Source of the DNA: Candidatus Didemnitutus sp.
GTDB lineage: Bacteria; Verrucomicrobiota; Verrucomicrobiia; Opitutales; Opitutaceae
Assembly: GCA_019634575.1 (NCBI GenBank)
Contig: JAHCAY010000001.1
Coordinates: forward strand, 930,001-994,000
Direction of reading: 5' to 3'
DNA length: 64,000 nt
Position 1 is the first letter of the stretch. Every line of letters starts with the position of its first letter. The position numbers and the translations under genes are program-made. This document shows positions 9,101 through 16,215 of the stretch, in pieces. The notes beneath the pieces are model-generated. The model made no database searches, had not been told where the DNA came from, and saw only the letters and a program-made list of their open reading frames with translations.

Positions 9101-9288
9101 ACGCGCATCAGAAACTCGATGCCGCCGTCGCCGCCGCCTACGGCTGGCCCGCCGATCTCAGCGACGAGCAAATTCTCGAACGCCTCCTCGCGTTGAATCT
9201 CTCGCGTGCCGCCGCCGAGACCGCCGCCACTGCGAAACCAAAGACCCGCAAGCCCCAGCGCGAAAAATCCGACGACGAGTTAATCTGA
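6115..9288 (+). CDS. MmeI-like single-chain (type IIL) restriction-modification enzyme
   Basis: A 1057-residue protein expected to cut and methylate DNA with one polypeptide. The N-terminal domain carries D79-x9-E89-Y-K91, the exact spacing of the D-x9-ExK nuclease motif of MmeI. Then come a helical spacer, the adenine-methyltransferase motif I DPACGSGNF (from residue 396) and motif IV NPPW (532-535), and a C-terminal specificity region ending in a conserved FRYTPTTCFETFPFP block. MmeI itself is 919 residues; longer family members are common. The start at 6115 (MTVAEFKKKW) is the first Met with family-like sequence. A Mrr-type nuclease follows 27 nt downstream. The segment 7735-8650 differs in base and codon use from both flanks, suggesting exchange of the target-recognition half. 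Confidence 0.85.
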   Translation: MTVAEFKKKWLRYQGKETSAYQEHFNDLCHLLGLPTPAEADPTGSDWFCFQKRVVKDLELYAVEPDGSEAPKEKRGFADVWRKDAFAWEYKGKHKDLDEAYRQLQRYRESLLNPPLLVVCDFENFIIRTNFNGTVQEVHDFHLTRIDDPKNWRILRALFTDPESLRPVRTTAEVTEALARHIAEIAKSLQKREAVELADAKTRAEMNFAQRKNLRIARFLNRLVFCFFAEDTGLLPPDLFSNLLKGGLDDPHHLATTMENLFAVMATGGTFGKDKIRHFNGHLFEEATVFELTDDELKLLAEAGEYSWQFIQPSIMGTLFERALEPEQRSQLGAHYTSEADIKTLVEPVLMAPLRREWSALKRTLAHAYAKGKGTPAQRDELAAFQKQLADTTVLDPACGSGNFLYVSLQLLLALEKEVLAYATQLGFKLAPKVGVSQLRAIEINPYAYELAQVSVQIGYLQWRRDNGFENDRTPVLQNLDGFHNEDALLEPHFGRKPRNLKEARADEHTVDTNLKFYTEREWPKCDVIVGNPPWKGGKLLRRMLGDDYVVALFSTFDHRVEPQADLCCYWFEKARKQIEKKECRRVGLLGTQAIRGGANREVLKRIKETGDIFFAVSDRDWVLDGANVHTSLVGFDDGSETSRQLDGSAVAQIHSNLTSQPGDTTLAQRLPSMADIAFMGDTKGGSFDIDDSTAQSWLLAPNPSGRPNSDVLVPWANGLAVTRRLAPMWIVDFGMGKKESWCAQYKAPFAHALTVVKPERAKSRTTVGTWWQHERARPDLHAALSPLPRFLVMPRVAKHQLFVWMQRPLLPDSAVFAFADSGDALFGFLHSRHHRIWAGKQGTQVRERESGFRYTPTTCFETFPFPFALKDPLPQGESTPQSEAASAHHFFAKEPAAPYGEAAHRAAIAAAAKELNDLRERWLNPPEWTKTVTLEFPGSVGGPWSRFIDTTTVNAAGVGTVRYPRLEPRNEKCAAELKKRTLTALYNERPAWLDHAHQKLDAAVAAAYGWPADLSDEQILERLLALNLSRAAAETAATAKPKTRKPQREKSDDELI

Positions 9289-9315
9289 GTCGGCACAATT
9301 TCCCCCTCGCACACC

Positions 9316-10356
9316 ATGGCAATCTGGCTCATCCGCGCCGGCTCGCACGGCGAACACGAAATCAAATTCGGCGTCGATAACCGCGTCTACGTCACCTGGG
9401 ACCGCAAGCTCCCGAATCTCGCCAAACTCCCGGATCGCGACGCATTGTTCGCGGCGATGACCCAGGCTTACCCCGGGGCGAAGCCCAAGACGGTGCACAA
9501 CTGGGTCAGCCAAGTATGGCCCTTCGCGCACGAGATCAAGAAAGGCGACCTCGTCGTGTTGCCGTTGAAGGCGCAACCCTCGGTCGCCATCGGCGAGATC
9601 ACCGGCGACTACCGCTACGAGCCGAACGGCCCCGCGCCGTTTTACCACTGGCGCGCCGTCAAATGGCTCGGCGATGCCGTGCCGCGCACCCACTTTCGCC
9701 AGGACCTCCTGCACAGCTTCGGAGCCTTCATGACCATTTGCCGCATCAAGCGGAACGACGCCGAGGAGCGCATCCAAGCCATGCGCGAGAGCAATTGGGG
9801 ACCCGATCCGCTGCTCGGCTACGAGGGCGAAGACGCCGAGCAAACCCAGACGGACGAGGTCGTGCCGTTTGCGGATTTGGAGGAACAGGGTCGCGATCAG
9901 ATCGCCAAGTTGATCGCCGCGCGTTTCAAGGAACACGACTTCACGCGCCTCGTCGATGCGGTGCTGCGTGCTCAGGGTTACACCACGCATGTCAGCCCTG
10001 CCGGACCCGATGGCGGAGCGGACATTCTGGCGGGCAACGGCGCGATGGGATTCGGCGGCAACCGTCTCGTCGTCGAGGTGAAATCGGGGGCCACGGCGAT
10101 CGATCGTCCGACGGTCGACAAATTGATCGGCGCGATCACCAAATTCGGCGCCAACGAAGGGCTGTTCGTATCGCGCTCCGGCTACAAATCCAACGTCCAG
10201 CGCGAGCTGGTCACGAGCTTCTTCAAGGTCCGCCTCTGGACGCTGGACGATCTGCTCGCCGCGATCTTCGCCCACTACGACAAACTCGACGAAGACATCC
10301 GCGCCGAGCTCCCCTTGAAGCGCGTCTGGACCGTTGCGACGGCAGAGGAAGAGTGA
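9316..10356 (+). CDS. Mrr-type restriction endonuclease with PUA/EVE-like N-terminal domain
   Basis: A 346-residue protein. The C-terminal Mrr catalytic domain (about 205-320) shows the PD-(D/E)XK core: D236 in GPDGGADILAG, then E254 and K256 in LVVEVKSG. Residues 1-155 form a separate domain starting MAIWLIRAGSHGEHE, with KKGDLVVLPLK, a VKWLGDAVPR strand and DLLHSFGAFMTICRI. This resembles the modified-base-reading PUA/EVE-like module often fused to Mrr nucleases. Mrr enzymes act as type IV restriction, cleaving modified foreign DNA. It lies 27 nt after the type IIL gene on the same strand and was probably co-transferred. Target modification cannot be read from sequence. Confidence 0.88.
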   Translation: MAIWLIRAGSHGEHEIKFGVDNRVYVTWDRKLPNLAKLPDRDALFAAMTQAYPGAKPKTVHNWVSQVWPFAHEIKKGDLVVLPLKAQPSVAIGEITGDYRYEPNGPAPFYHWRAVKWLGDAVPRTHFRQDLLHSFGAFMTICRIKRNDAEERIQAMRESNWGPDPLLGYEGEDAEQTQTDEVVPFADLEEQGRDQIAKLIAARFKEHDFTRLVDAVLRAQGYTTHVSPAGPDGGADILAGNGAMGFGGNRLVVEVKSGATAIDRPTVDKLIGAITKFGANEGLFVSRSGYKSNVQRELVTSFFKVRLWTLDDLLAAIFAHYDKLDEDIRAELPLKRVWTVATAEEE

Positions 10357-10487
10357 CCTGCGCGTATGATTTTTGCGCGGGAGGAGGAAATGCTCGCGCA
10401 GCCTGCTCCCGATCGTTCCGCGGCCAGAGTTGAGCTGGAGCGGCTGATTTTGGCGCGCCGCCGCGCAGACTGAGCGGGGCCAAAGAA

Positions 10488-10518
10488 AAGCGGCAGGCGG
10501 ACGAGCCGCCTGCCGCTT
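10488..10518 (-). terminator. Rho-independent terminator of the chemotaxis receptor gene
   Basis: A 13-bp perfect stem (10488-10500 with 10506-10518, loop ACGAG) lies 18 nt beyond the stop codon. On the minus strand it is followed by TTTCTTTGG, a T-rich release tract. Confidence 0.8.
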
Positions 10519-10535
10519 CGTTCGTCTGCGAACAA

Positions 10536-12131
10536 TCAGACGAAATGGGGATCGTTGACCGGCGCCTTGGCCGTGCCGAGCGCCGGCTTTTGAATCGCAG
10601 GTTGACGCGTGCGCGACGGGGCGGACGGGGTCCGGATCGCTGGGCGGGACGCCGGGGCCTCGTCGCTGACGCGACCGCCGACGAGAGCCTGCAGTGCGCC
10701 GACGTTCTCCTTGAGGACTTGCGATTGCGCGCTCAGCTCCTCGGCCGCCGCCGCGGTTTCCTCCGCGTTGCCGGCGTTGGCCTGGGTAACCTTGTCCATT
10801 TGCGAGACCGCGCCGGTCACCTGACCGATGCCGGTGCTTTGCTCGCTCGACGCGGTGGCGATCTCCGCCACGAGACTGTCGAGCTTGAGGATATTGCCTT
10901 GGATCTCCTCGAAGCTGCGCGCGACCTCGGTGCTGATTTGGACGCCCTGCGCGCTCTTGGTCACGGAGTCCTCGATCTTGGCGGCGGTTTCCTTCGCTGC
11001 CTGCGCAGAGCGCTGGGCGAGATTGCGAACCTCTTCGGCGACGACGGCGAAGCCGGCACCGGCCTCACCGGCGCGGGCGGCTTCGACCGCGGCGTTGAGT
11101 GCGAGGATGTTCGTCTGAAACGCGATCTCGTCGATCGTCTTGAGAATCTTGGTGATTTCCTCCGAGGCCAGCTTGATGGCCTGCATGGCCGCCTGCATCG
11201 CACGCATCTGCTCGGCGCCGCGATCGGCCGAGCTGCGCGCGGCGCTGGCGGTTTGCTTCGCATCCGTCGCGCCTTCGGCGTTGCGCTTGGTCATGGACGC
11301 CAGCTCCTCGAGCGAGGCGGACGTCTCTTCCAACGAGGCCGCCTGCTCGCTCGCGCCCTCGGCGAGGGACTGCGAACTGGAGGAAACCTGCACCGCCGCG
11401 GACGCCACTTGGGACGACGCTTCGTCGAGTGCTCGCGCCGTGGCGTGCAGCACGCGATTGATGCCGCGAATCACTATCCAGCCGACAACACCTGCCACGA
11501 CCAGCGCGCCGAGCGCAATGCTGCCGGCCCAGTTGGCGGCGTTGTTCGCGCTCTCGTGGATGTCGTTACCGACCTTTACGGCGATGTCCTGATTCCACTT
11601 GAGCATCGTCGCGAGCTGGTCGCGGTAAGCGAAGAAAGCCGGCATGTAGGTGACGCGCAGGAACTCGGCCGCCTCTTCCCGTTTACCCGCATCGAGCAGG
11701 TTCAGGTAGGTTTGGCGGGCCTCCGTGTTGCGCGCGTGCTTCACTTGCAGGTCGGCGAAATTCGCCCGATCGCTGGGATCGGTGATCGCGGCTTCGTAGG
11801 ATTTGGAGGCGGTGTCGAACTCGGCGGCATTCTGCGCCATGTGTTTCAGGTGCTCCTGCTTTTCCTGCGGGTCCTTGCAGCTCGCCAACAGCAAGGCGCG
11901 AACCTGCAGACGCTGTGACTGCGCGAACATTTCGGAGCCGTAGACAATTCCCGGCACCGCATCGTTGACGAGTCGCTGGTCCGCCCGATCCGCGGCGGCA
12001 CGGAGGGAGAAGAAGCCCACGGCCGCAACCGTGAGCAGGAGTGCAATGAGGAGAGCGCCGCCGGTGACAATCCGGCGCGCAATGGTCCAATGATTTGTTC
12101 GCATGAGAGTGAAATTACTTTCGCTGCCCAT
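10536..12131 (-). CDS. Methyl-accepting chemotaxis protein
   Basis: A 531-residue transmembrane receptor. The first membrane helix is [17 protein letters not shown], followed by a roughly 150-residue helical ligand domain of the four-helix-bundle type and a second helix [21 protein letters not shown]. The cytoplasmic signalling domain carries the hallmark hairpin [20 protein letters not shown], then [13 protein letters not shown], the CheA/CheW-contacting tip. No clear HAMP domain separates the second membrane helix from the coiled coil, and no NWETF-type tether ends the protein. The start at 12131 (MGSESNF) has AAGAGAGG just upstream; ATGs at 12173 and 12104 are alternatives. The gene stands alone, with its own terminator and no che genes nearby. 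Confidence 0.93.
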   Translation of the reverse strand: MGSESNFTLMRTNHWTIARRIVTGGALLIALLLTVAAVGFFSLRAAADRADQRLVNDAVPGIVYGSEMFAQSQRLQVRALLLASCKDPQEKQEHLKHMAQNAAEFDTASKSYEAAITDPSDRANFADLQVKHARNTEARQTYLNLLDAGKREEAAEFLRVTYMPAFFAYRDQLATMLKWNQDIAVKVGNDIHESANNAANWAGSIALGALVVAGVVGWIVIRGINRVLHATARALDEASSQVASAAVQVSSSSQSLAEGASEQAASLEETSASLEELASMTKRNAEGATDAKQTASAARSSADRGAEQMRAMQAAMQAIKLASEEITKILKTIDEIAFQTNILALNAAVEAARAGEAGAGFAVVAEEVRNLAQRSAQAAKETAAKIEDSVTKSAQGVQISTEVARSFEEIQGNILKLDSLVAEIATASSEQSTGIGQVTGAVSQMDKVTQANAGNAEETAAAAEELSAQSQVLKENVGALQALVGGRVSDEAPASRPAIRTPSAPSRTRQPAIQKPALGTAKAPVNDPHFV

Positions 12132-12705
12132 GGCCTCTCTTCCCGAACGGAAGCGCGACCGCAGTAGTTCCATCGGAGGATGAACTCAGCGTGCGGGAAA
12201 CATCGGCCCATCGGGTCTCTCCTTGAGAGAAAGTTAGCCGGCCTTGCGCACAAATTATCCGACCCGCCTAAATGCCACAGCCGTCGCCAGCTACAGCTTG
12301 AAACTGGAGGGAATCGGCGGGGGTTCCGGGTGCCGCTTCCGCGGCGTCGACTCAAACGCATCACACTGCGGCCGGCCTTGCAACGCGGCCGAGCCACGCC
12401 TCCCGAGCCAACAATCCTTCGGCGGGCATCACGCTCGAGGAACTCTGCCGTAGCGCGGAGAGAATTGCGCCGAGCCGAGCTGGGCCGCGCATGGCGGAGC
12501 CGTTTCTCTATACGAGCCGAGCGAACCGAACCGCCCCGACGCGATGGCACGAAAGCCGCGCGACACGCGCCGCATCTAACCGACGACCGGCGCTCGGCCG
12601 CAGTCGGAACGGACGAGCGCGCAGCCCTCGCACTTGCGGTCCCCGCTTCGTTGGCGATGCTGGCGGGCACCGCTTGGGCCGGCGGATGACCTTCTCCGTT
12701 CCTCC
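12132..12705. other. 574-nt intergenic region, nothing assigned
   Basis: This divergent region between the chemotaxis receptor and the small membrane-protein gene should hold both promoters. I looked for a c-di-GMP, cobalamin or other riboswitch core and for tRNA-like cloverleafs and saw none. Open frames here are short shadows with Arg-rich translations. Confidence 0.5.
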
Positions 12706-13143
12706 ATGAACTCCCCCAACCTTCCTCCGCTCCTCCGCGATCAACGCAAGATCGATGCGGATCATCTGAAATTGCTCGCCGTGTTTCACTACGTGCTCGC
12801 GGGCCTCTCGCTCGTCGGCATCGCCTTCCTCTGCCTGCACTGGGCCCTCATGCAAGCGGTGATGTCGATGCCCGCAAAGAACGGGAATCCGCCGCCCGCG
12901 CAGTTCTTTGCGGTTTTCCGTTGGTTCTACGTTTTCTGCGGCTTCTTCATGGTGAGCGGCGGCGCACTCCTGCTCGCTTCCGGTCGGTGTATCGCGCGCC
13001 GGAAAGCGCGCGTGTTCTCGCTGGCGGTCGCCGGTCTCAGTTGCCTGATGTTCCCCTTCGGCACGGCCCTCGGCGTGTTCACGATGATCGTGCTGCTGCG
13101 CGAGAGCGTGGTGGAGACCTACGAAGCGACCCCGACACGATGA
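12706..13143 (+). CDS. Small unknown membrane protein with three or four helices
   Basis: A 145-residue protein of no family I recognise. It has a soluble N-terminus (MNSPNLPPLLRDQRKIDADH) followed by hydrophobic stretches near residues 24-50 (YVLAGLSLVGIAFLCLHWAL), 70-90 (YVFCGFFMVSGGALLLAS) and 102-127 (VFSLAVAGLSCLMFPFGTALG). This is compatible with a polytopic inner-membrane protein. The ATG at 12706 is the first one giving a sensible N-terminus; the frame also continues upstream as Arg-rich shadow sequence. Its stop overlaps the next gene's start as ATGA, so the two are translationally coupled. Confidence 0.7.
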   Translation: MNSPNLPPLLRDQRKIDADHLKLLAVFHYVLAGLSLVGIAFLCLHWALMQAVMSMPAKNGNPPPAQFFAVFRWFYVFCGFFMVSGGALLLASGRCIARRKARVFSLAVAGLSCLMFPFGTALGVFTMIVLLRESVVETYEATPTR

Positions 13144-13796
13144 CCTCACCGCTCAAGACCGCCGGAGCGCTGGCAGGGCTGGCGCTGCTGTCGGGTTGCC
13201 AAGTGCCAAGCCCCGCGCCCGTGATGACCGGGCGACTCAGCTCGCGAATGACGATCGCACAGGTCACCGACCGCGTGCAGTCGGAAGCCAAACTCCGCAG
13301 CTATGCGCTTACATCGACCAGCCAGTGGACTTTCTCGCTGGGCTTGGACAAAGGACGTCGCATCTGGACAGTCTATGCGACGGCACCTGACGGCTCGCCG
13401 AATTCATGGTTCCGAGTCGACGACGATAGCGGTGCCGTCGACTTTATCATGCCGATGTTGCAAGTATCCGCGTCCGCCAGTGTCGCAGACGATCGACTCA
13501 CGCGCGTCGCCAAAGCTCTTGAAGAGATTGTTTACCCGCTGCCGCTGGATGACTTCTTGAAACAGGCGCAGTTGGCCGGTAGCGCAGCACAGAGTGGCGG
13601 CCGGCTCAGTGAAACGATCTGGTTTCTCGAATACACCTTGCGCCATGAAAAGGACTCGCCGGAGCGTTTTGAAGTGCGGTGCTACTACATGCTGCCGCAC
13701 GGTGAGTTCGCCGAGAAGCTCGTGGTGCGTGCAGAGCTGGCATATTGGGACGAACAACTCTACCGCTATCGCTTGGTGCGAGATCGCGATCCCTGA
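13140..13796 (+). CDS. Unknown lipoprotein
   Basis: A 218-residue protein starting MTSPLKTAGALAGLALLSGC, a clean lipoprotein signal with the acylated cysteine at residue 20. The mature part has no family I recognise. A segment near 48-58 (RMTIAQVTDRVQ) resembles the short N-terminal helices of SmpA/OmlA-like or BamE-like lipoproteins, but this is only a visual likeness. The ATG overlaps the previous stop by 4 nt, and the next gene begins 5 nt after this stop. The three genes therefore look like one transcription unit. Base composition is somewhat less GC-biased than its neighbours, and there is no long open frame on the other strand. Confidence 0.75.
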   Translation: MTSPLKTAGALAGLALLSGCQVPSPAPVMTGRLSSRMTIAQVTDRVQSEAKLRSYALTSTSQWTFSLGLDKGRRIWTVYATAPDGSPNSWFRVDDDSGAVDFIMPMLQVSASASVADDRLTRVAKALEEIVYPLPLDDFLKQAQLAGSAAQSGGRLSETIWFLEYTLRHEKDSPERFEVRCYYMLPHGEFAEKLVVRAELAYWDEQLYRYRLVRDRDP

Positions 13797-13801
13797 AATC
13801 G

Positions 13802-14485
13802 ATGTCACATCTCCGCCACGTCTCCAGTTTCGACGAGCTGGTCGGCACGCCGCTGTGCGACGGGCTCAACGCGTTGTGCTGGCCGCGTTCGCTGCCGGGG
13901 GATTTCGCGGAAGTCGCCGCGCGGCTCGCGCGCGAGGAAACCGGCATCCACACCCTCGAGGCAGATGAATTGCGCGCGCTCCCCGTGACTGCGGCGGGAC
14001 GTCTCGCCCTCGACGCGATGCGGGCGGACTTCCGGCTGTTGCGTGACCGGCAGCTCGATCCGGTGCTGAACTTCATCAACGGTTCCGCCCACGACGATGC
14101 CGACGCCATCGTGGCGACGGATGTGTTTTCGTGGCACGCCGACCGGGCGCCGGTGCCGCTCGACACCTACCTGTGCACGTATTTCGGCCCGACGAGCGAA
14201 GGCCTGCGCAACGAGGACGCCACGCGCCGTGTCGACGATCCGCCCACGCGCGCCGCCTTGCTCCGGCAATACGGCGGCGCGGACGACGACGGCTTCCGCG
14301 AGTTCCTGGCGGAGCACTCCTACGACCTGCACTACGCCGCGAGGCCGGGCGCACAACCGTTCGCGTTCGGGTGTTTCAATCTCTGGCGCATCGCCGTGGA
14401 GTATCCGGGCAACCCGGTGCCGCCGTGCGTGCATCGCGCGCCGGAGCTCGGTCCGGGCGGCGTGCGCTTGCTGCTGATCAGTTGA
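13802..14485 (+). CDS. Unknown protein with HxD motif, possibly dioxygenase-like (DUF1826-like)
   Basis: A 227-residue soluble protein starting MSHLRHVSSFDELVGTPLCD. The centre reads VFSWHADRAPVPLDTYLCTY-FGP, and near the C-terminus is PPCVHRAPEL. A W-H-x-D followed by a distal H-R is the pattern of double-stranded beta-helix Fe(II)/2-oxoglutarate oxygenases. It also resembles the HVDN...LCTY.GPGTEW core I remember for DUF1826, with the ending changed. I do not assign a substrate. The start at 13802 lies 5 nt after the lipoprotein stop; a longer frame from 13745 would overlap it. If the oxygenase reading is right, metal binding would need H and D of HxD plus the distal His. Confidence 0.6.
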   Translation: MSHLRHVSSFDELVGTPLCDGLNALCWPRSLPGDFAEVAARLAREETGIHTLEADELRALPVTAAGRLALDAMRADFRLLRDRQLDPVLNFINGSAHDDADAIVATDVFSWHADRAPVPLDTYLCTYFGPTSEGLRNEDATRRVDDPPTRAALLRQYGGADDDGFREFLAEHSYDLHYAARPGAQPFAFGCFNLWRIAVEYPGNPVPPCVHRAPELGPGGVRLLLIS

Positions 14486-14611
14486 GCTCTTTGCGCCGCG
14501 CCAATGTCATCACCGGGGACGGCGGCGAGCACCTCGGAGTCCTTTTCGTCATTCGCAGACGGTCGGCTCGCTCGGCGCTCGTCGCTACGGGTTTGCTCCC
14601 GCGACGGAGAG

Positions 14612-14645
14612 TCTACTCGCTACCCGCTACTCACTACTCGCTACC
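14612..14645. repeat. Short CTACTCGCTACC tandem tract
   Basis: Three imperfect units of CTACTCGCTACC / CGCTACTCACTA lie just before the VF530 gene. The 15-nt core 14615-14629 is identical to 5861-5875 in the other intergenic repeat tract. Confidence 0.5.
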
Positions 14646-14656
14646 GCCCCCCTCTC

Positions 14657-14881
14657 ATGCCTGAATTCAAATCCCACGATCCGCTGCACGGCGTCACGCT
14701 CGAGAAATTGCTCACGGAGCTCGTGGCGGAATTCGGCTGGGCTGAGTTGGGGCGGCGCGTGCCGGTGCGGTGTTTCCTTTTCGATCCGAGCATCAAGTCG
14801 TCGCTCACCTTCCTGCGCAAAACGCCGTGGGCGCGCGCGAAGGTGGAGGAAATCTACTTCAGCTGGAAGCGCGGCGCGTGA
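14657..14881 (+). CDS. VF530-family (DUF2132) DNA-binding protein
   Basis: A 74-residue protein matching the compact VF530 fold almost end to end: [58 protein letters not shown]. The founding member from Vibrio was described as a small DNA-binding protein with a helical fold; its cellular role is unknown. The start at 14657 gives the family's usual N-terminus. The last 50 bases are duplicated 604 nt downstream (see the pseudogene remnant), which makes the next gene look like an insertion or the product of a local duplication. Confidence 0.92.
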   Translation: MPEFKSHDPLHGVTLEKLLTELVAEFGWAELGRRVPVRCFLFDPSIKSSLTFLRKTPWARAKVEEIYFSWKRGA

Positions 14882-14917
14882 GCTTGCGCCGCACGTCTGT
14901 TTTCGGAGTATCGCCCG

Positions 14918-15403
14918 ATGTCCCCTGAAAAAACGACCATCGATGCCTGGGTCGCAATCATCGGCACACTGACCCTCGGTGTGAGCATCTGGAACCTATT
15001 CGCCGTTCGACGCGCAGCGAGCCACCAACGCGTCTCAGTGACCGTAACCGGTGAGCGTCTGCGCTGGGTGCAGGAGCTGCGGACCGCGACCGCCGAGTTT
15101 ATCGGCACCGCGGACGCGCTGACCGCGGCGCCATCGCCGGGAGCGACCAAGGCCGAAGATCTTCTGATCGCGCTCGCCACCCAAGGCCGCCGGATCCAAG
15201 TGCTGTTACAACCGACCGAACCCAACGAGGCTGACATCTTGATCCAGCAGCTGGTGGATGAGATTCGAGGGCAGATCGGCGCCGGCAAATTCTCGGAGGC
15301 GGCGCTCAAATGCCGCGCTCTGCTCGCCGCCGTGCAGAGCCATACGAATACAGAGTGGTCCAAAGTGAAGGCCGAGGCGCGCCAAGGCGAATTGCCAAGC
15401 TAG
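14918..15403 (+). CDS. Unknown single-pass membrane protein
   Basis: A 161-residue protein I do not recognise. It starts MSPEKTTIDAWVAIIGTL, with one predicted membrane helix near residues 10-30 (WVAIIGTLTLGVSIWNLFAV). A cytoplasmic helical domain follows, RVSVTVTGERLRWVQELRTATAEFIG, then a region rich in Ala, Leu and Glu. The layout, a short N-terminal anchor followed by RWVQxLR and helices, resembles small anchored proteins of unknown function found in many genomes. It sits between the VF530 gene and a duplicated copy of that gene's 3' end. A GGAG sequence lies about 13 nt upstream of the start. Confidence 0.65.
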   Translation: MSPEKTTIDAWVAIIGTLTLGVSIWNLFAVRRAASHQRVSVTVTGERLRWVQELRTATAEFIGTADALTAAPSPGATKAEDLLIALATQGRRIQVLLQPTEPNEADILIQQLVDEIRGQIGAGKFSEAALKCRALLAAVQSHTNTEWSKVKAEARQGELPS

Positions 15404-15429
15404 GCGGCAAATCGGACGGGCTGCCCCGC

Positions 15430-15482
15430 CGGAGTCGCGCGCGAAGGTGGAGGAAATCTACGTGGGCTGGAAGCGCGGCTGA
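15430..15482 (+). pseudogene. Duplicated 3' fragment of the VF530 gene
   Basis: 26 nt at 15436-15461 are identical to 14832-14857. Then come four changed bases and 14 more identical bases (15466-15479 versus 14862-14875). Read in frame it encodes ..AKVEEIYVGWKRG-stop, the same C-terminus as the intact VF530 protein. No VF530 sequence precedes it, so it is a remnant. Confidence 0.75.
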
Positions 15483-15512
15483 ACGGGCGGGGTTCGCGCC
15501 GCGCTCCGCTTC

Positions 15513-16073
15513 CTACGGCCAAAGCCACAGGAAGACCAACGCGCTGCCGACCGCATAGAGCGCGGAGTCCGCGAGGTATTTCACCGAACTCGACCACGGC
15601 CGCATCATCCAAATCGACTCCGTCACGGTGCCGAAGCCGTGCGCGATGAAGGTCACCGCTCCCACCAGCTTCGCGGCGGCGCGGGCGTGGTTGTGATCGA
15701 GGCCGAGCACGCGGCCGGCGAGGTAGCCGGCCACCGCGGCCACGACGAGGCTCCAGAGGAACCACTGGCCGAGATACTTTCCCATGTTCGGCTGGCCGTT
15801 CGGGCCGATGGTCAGGTGCCCGATGGGGCCTTCCGCGTATTTCCGTTTCATTTCCTCGCTCGCCATGTCCTTCATGTCGCCGCAGGCGGGGATGACGTAG
15901 CGTCCAGGCGGTGGATTGGCCGCGCGAATCGCGGCGCGGATGGCGTCCTCGTTGGCGAGCGTGCCGTAGTCGCCGGCGTGCCATTTGAGGACCATGTGGA
16001 TGAGCGAGCTGATGACGAACACGGCAACTGCACTGAGCAGCACCGGCAACCAGAGGGCGGACAGGAGGTGCAT
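15513..16073 (-). CDS. Unknown four-helix inner-membrane protein
   Basis: A 186-residue polytopic protein, beginning MHLLSALWLPVLLSAVAVFV and ending VGSALVFLWLWP. Helices lie near residues 5-27, 102-122, 133-153 and 168-185. The large loop between helices 1 and 2 contains DYGTLANEDAIRAAIRAAN, PPGRYVIPACGDMKDMASEEMKRKY and GPNGQPNMGKYLGQWFLW. I recall close relatives annotated only as hypothetical in many bacteria, with the same LKWHAGDYG-type motif after helix 1. The function is unknown. It is convergent with the upstream unknown gene and in line with the serine hydrolase gene, about 140 nt away. Confidence 0.75.
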   Translation of the reverse strand: MHLLSALWLPVLLSAVAVFVISSLIHMVLKWHAGDYGTLANEDAIRAAIRAANPPPGRYVIPACGDMKDMASEEMKRKYAEGPIGHLTIGPNGQPNMGKYLGQWFLWSLVVAAVAGYLAGRVLGLDHNHARAAAKLVGAVTFIAHGFGTVTESIWMMRPWSSSVKYLADSALYAVGSALVFLWLWP

Positions 16074-16215
16074 GGAGGTAGTTTTGGGGGTGAACGAACT
16101 ACAGAGGGCAGCCCAGCCATCGCAGAACGACCGCGCGGGCGGAAGCCGGAAAACGGCGAACCGGCGACTGGTGCGGCTCGTGCCGTGCGTCGGCGCACAT
16201 GCTCCTAGCCGCGCC

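Noticed and set aside
12132..12705. Possible riboswitch upstream of the chemotaxis receptor
   Set aside because: I looked for c-di-GMP (GEMM) core elements and other riboswitch cores on both strands and found none.
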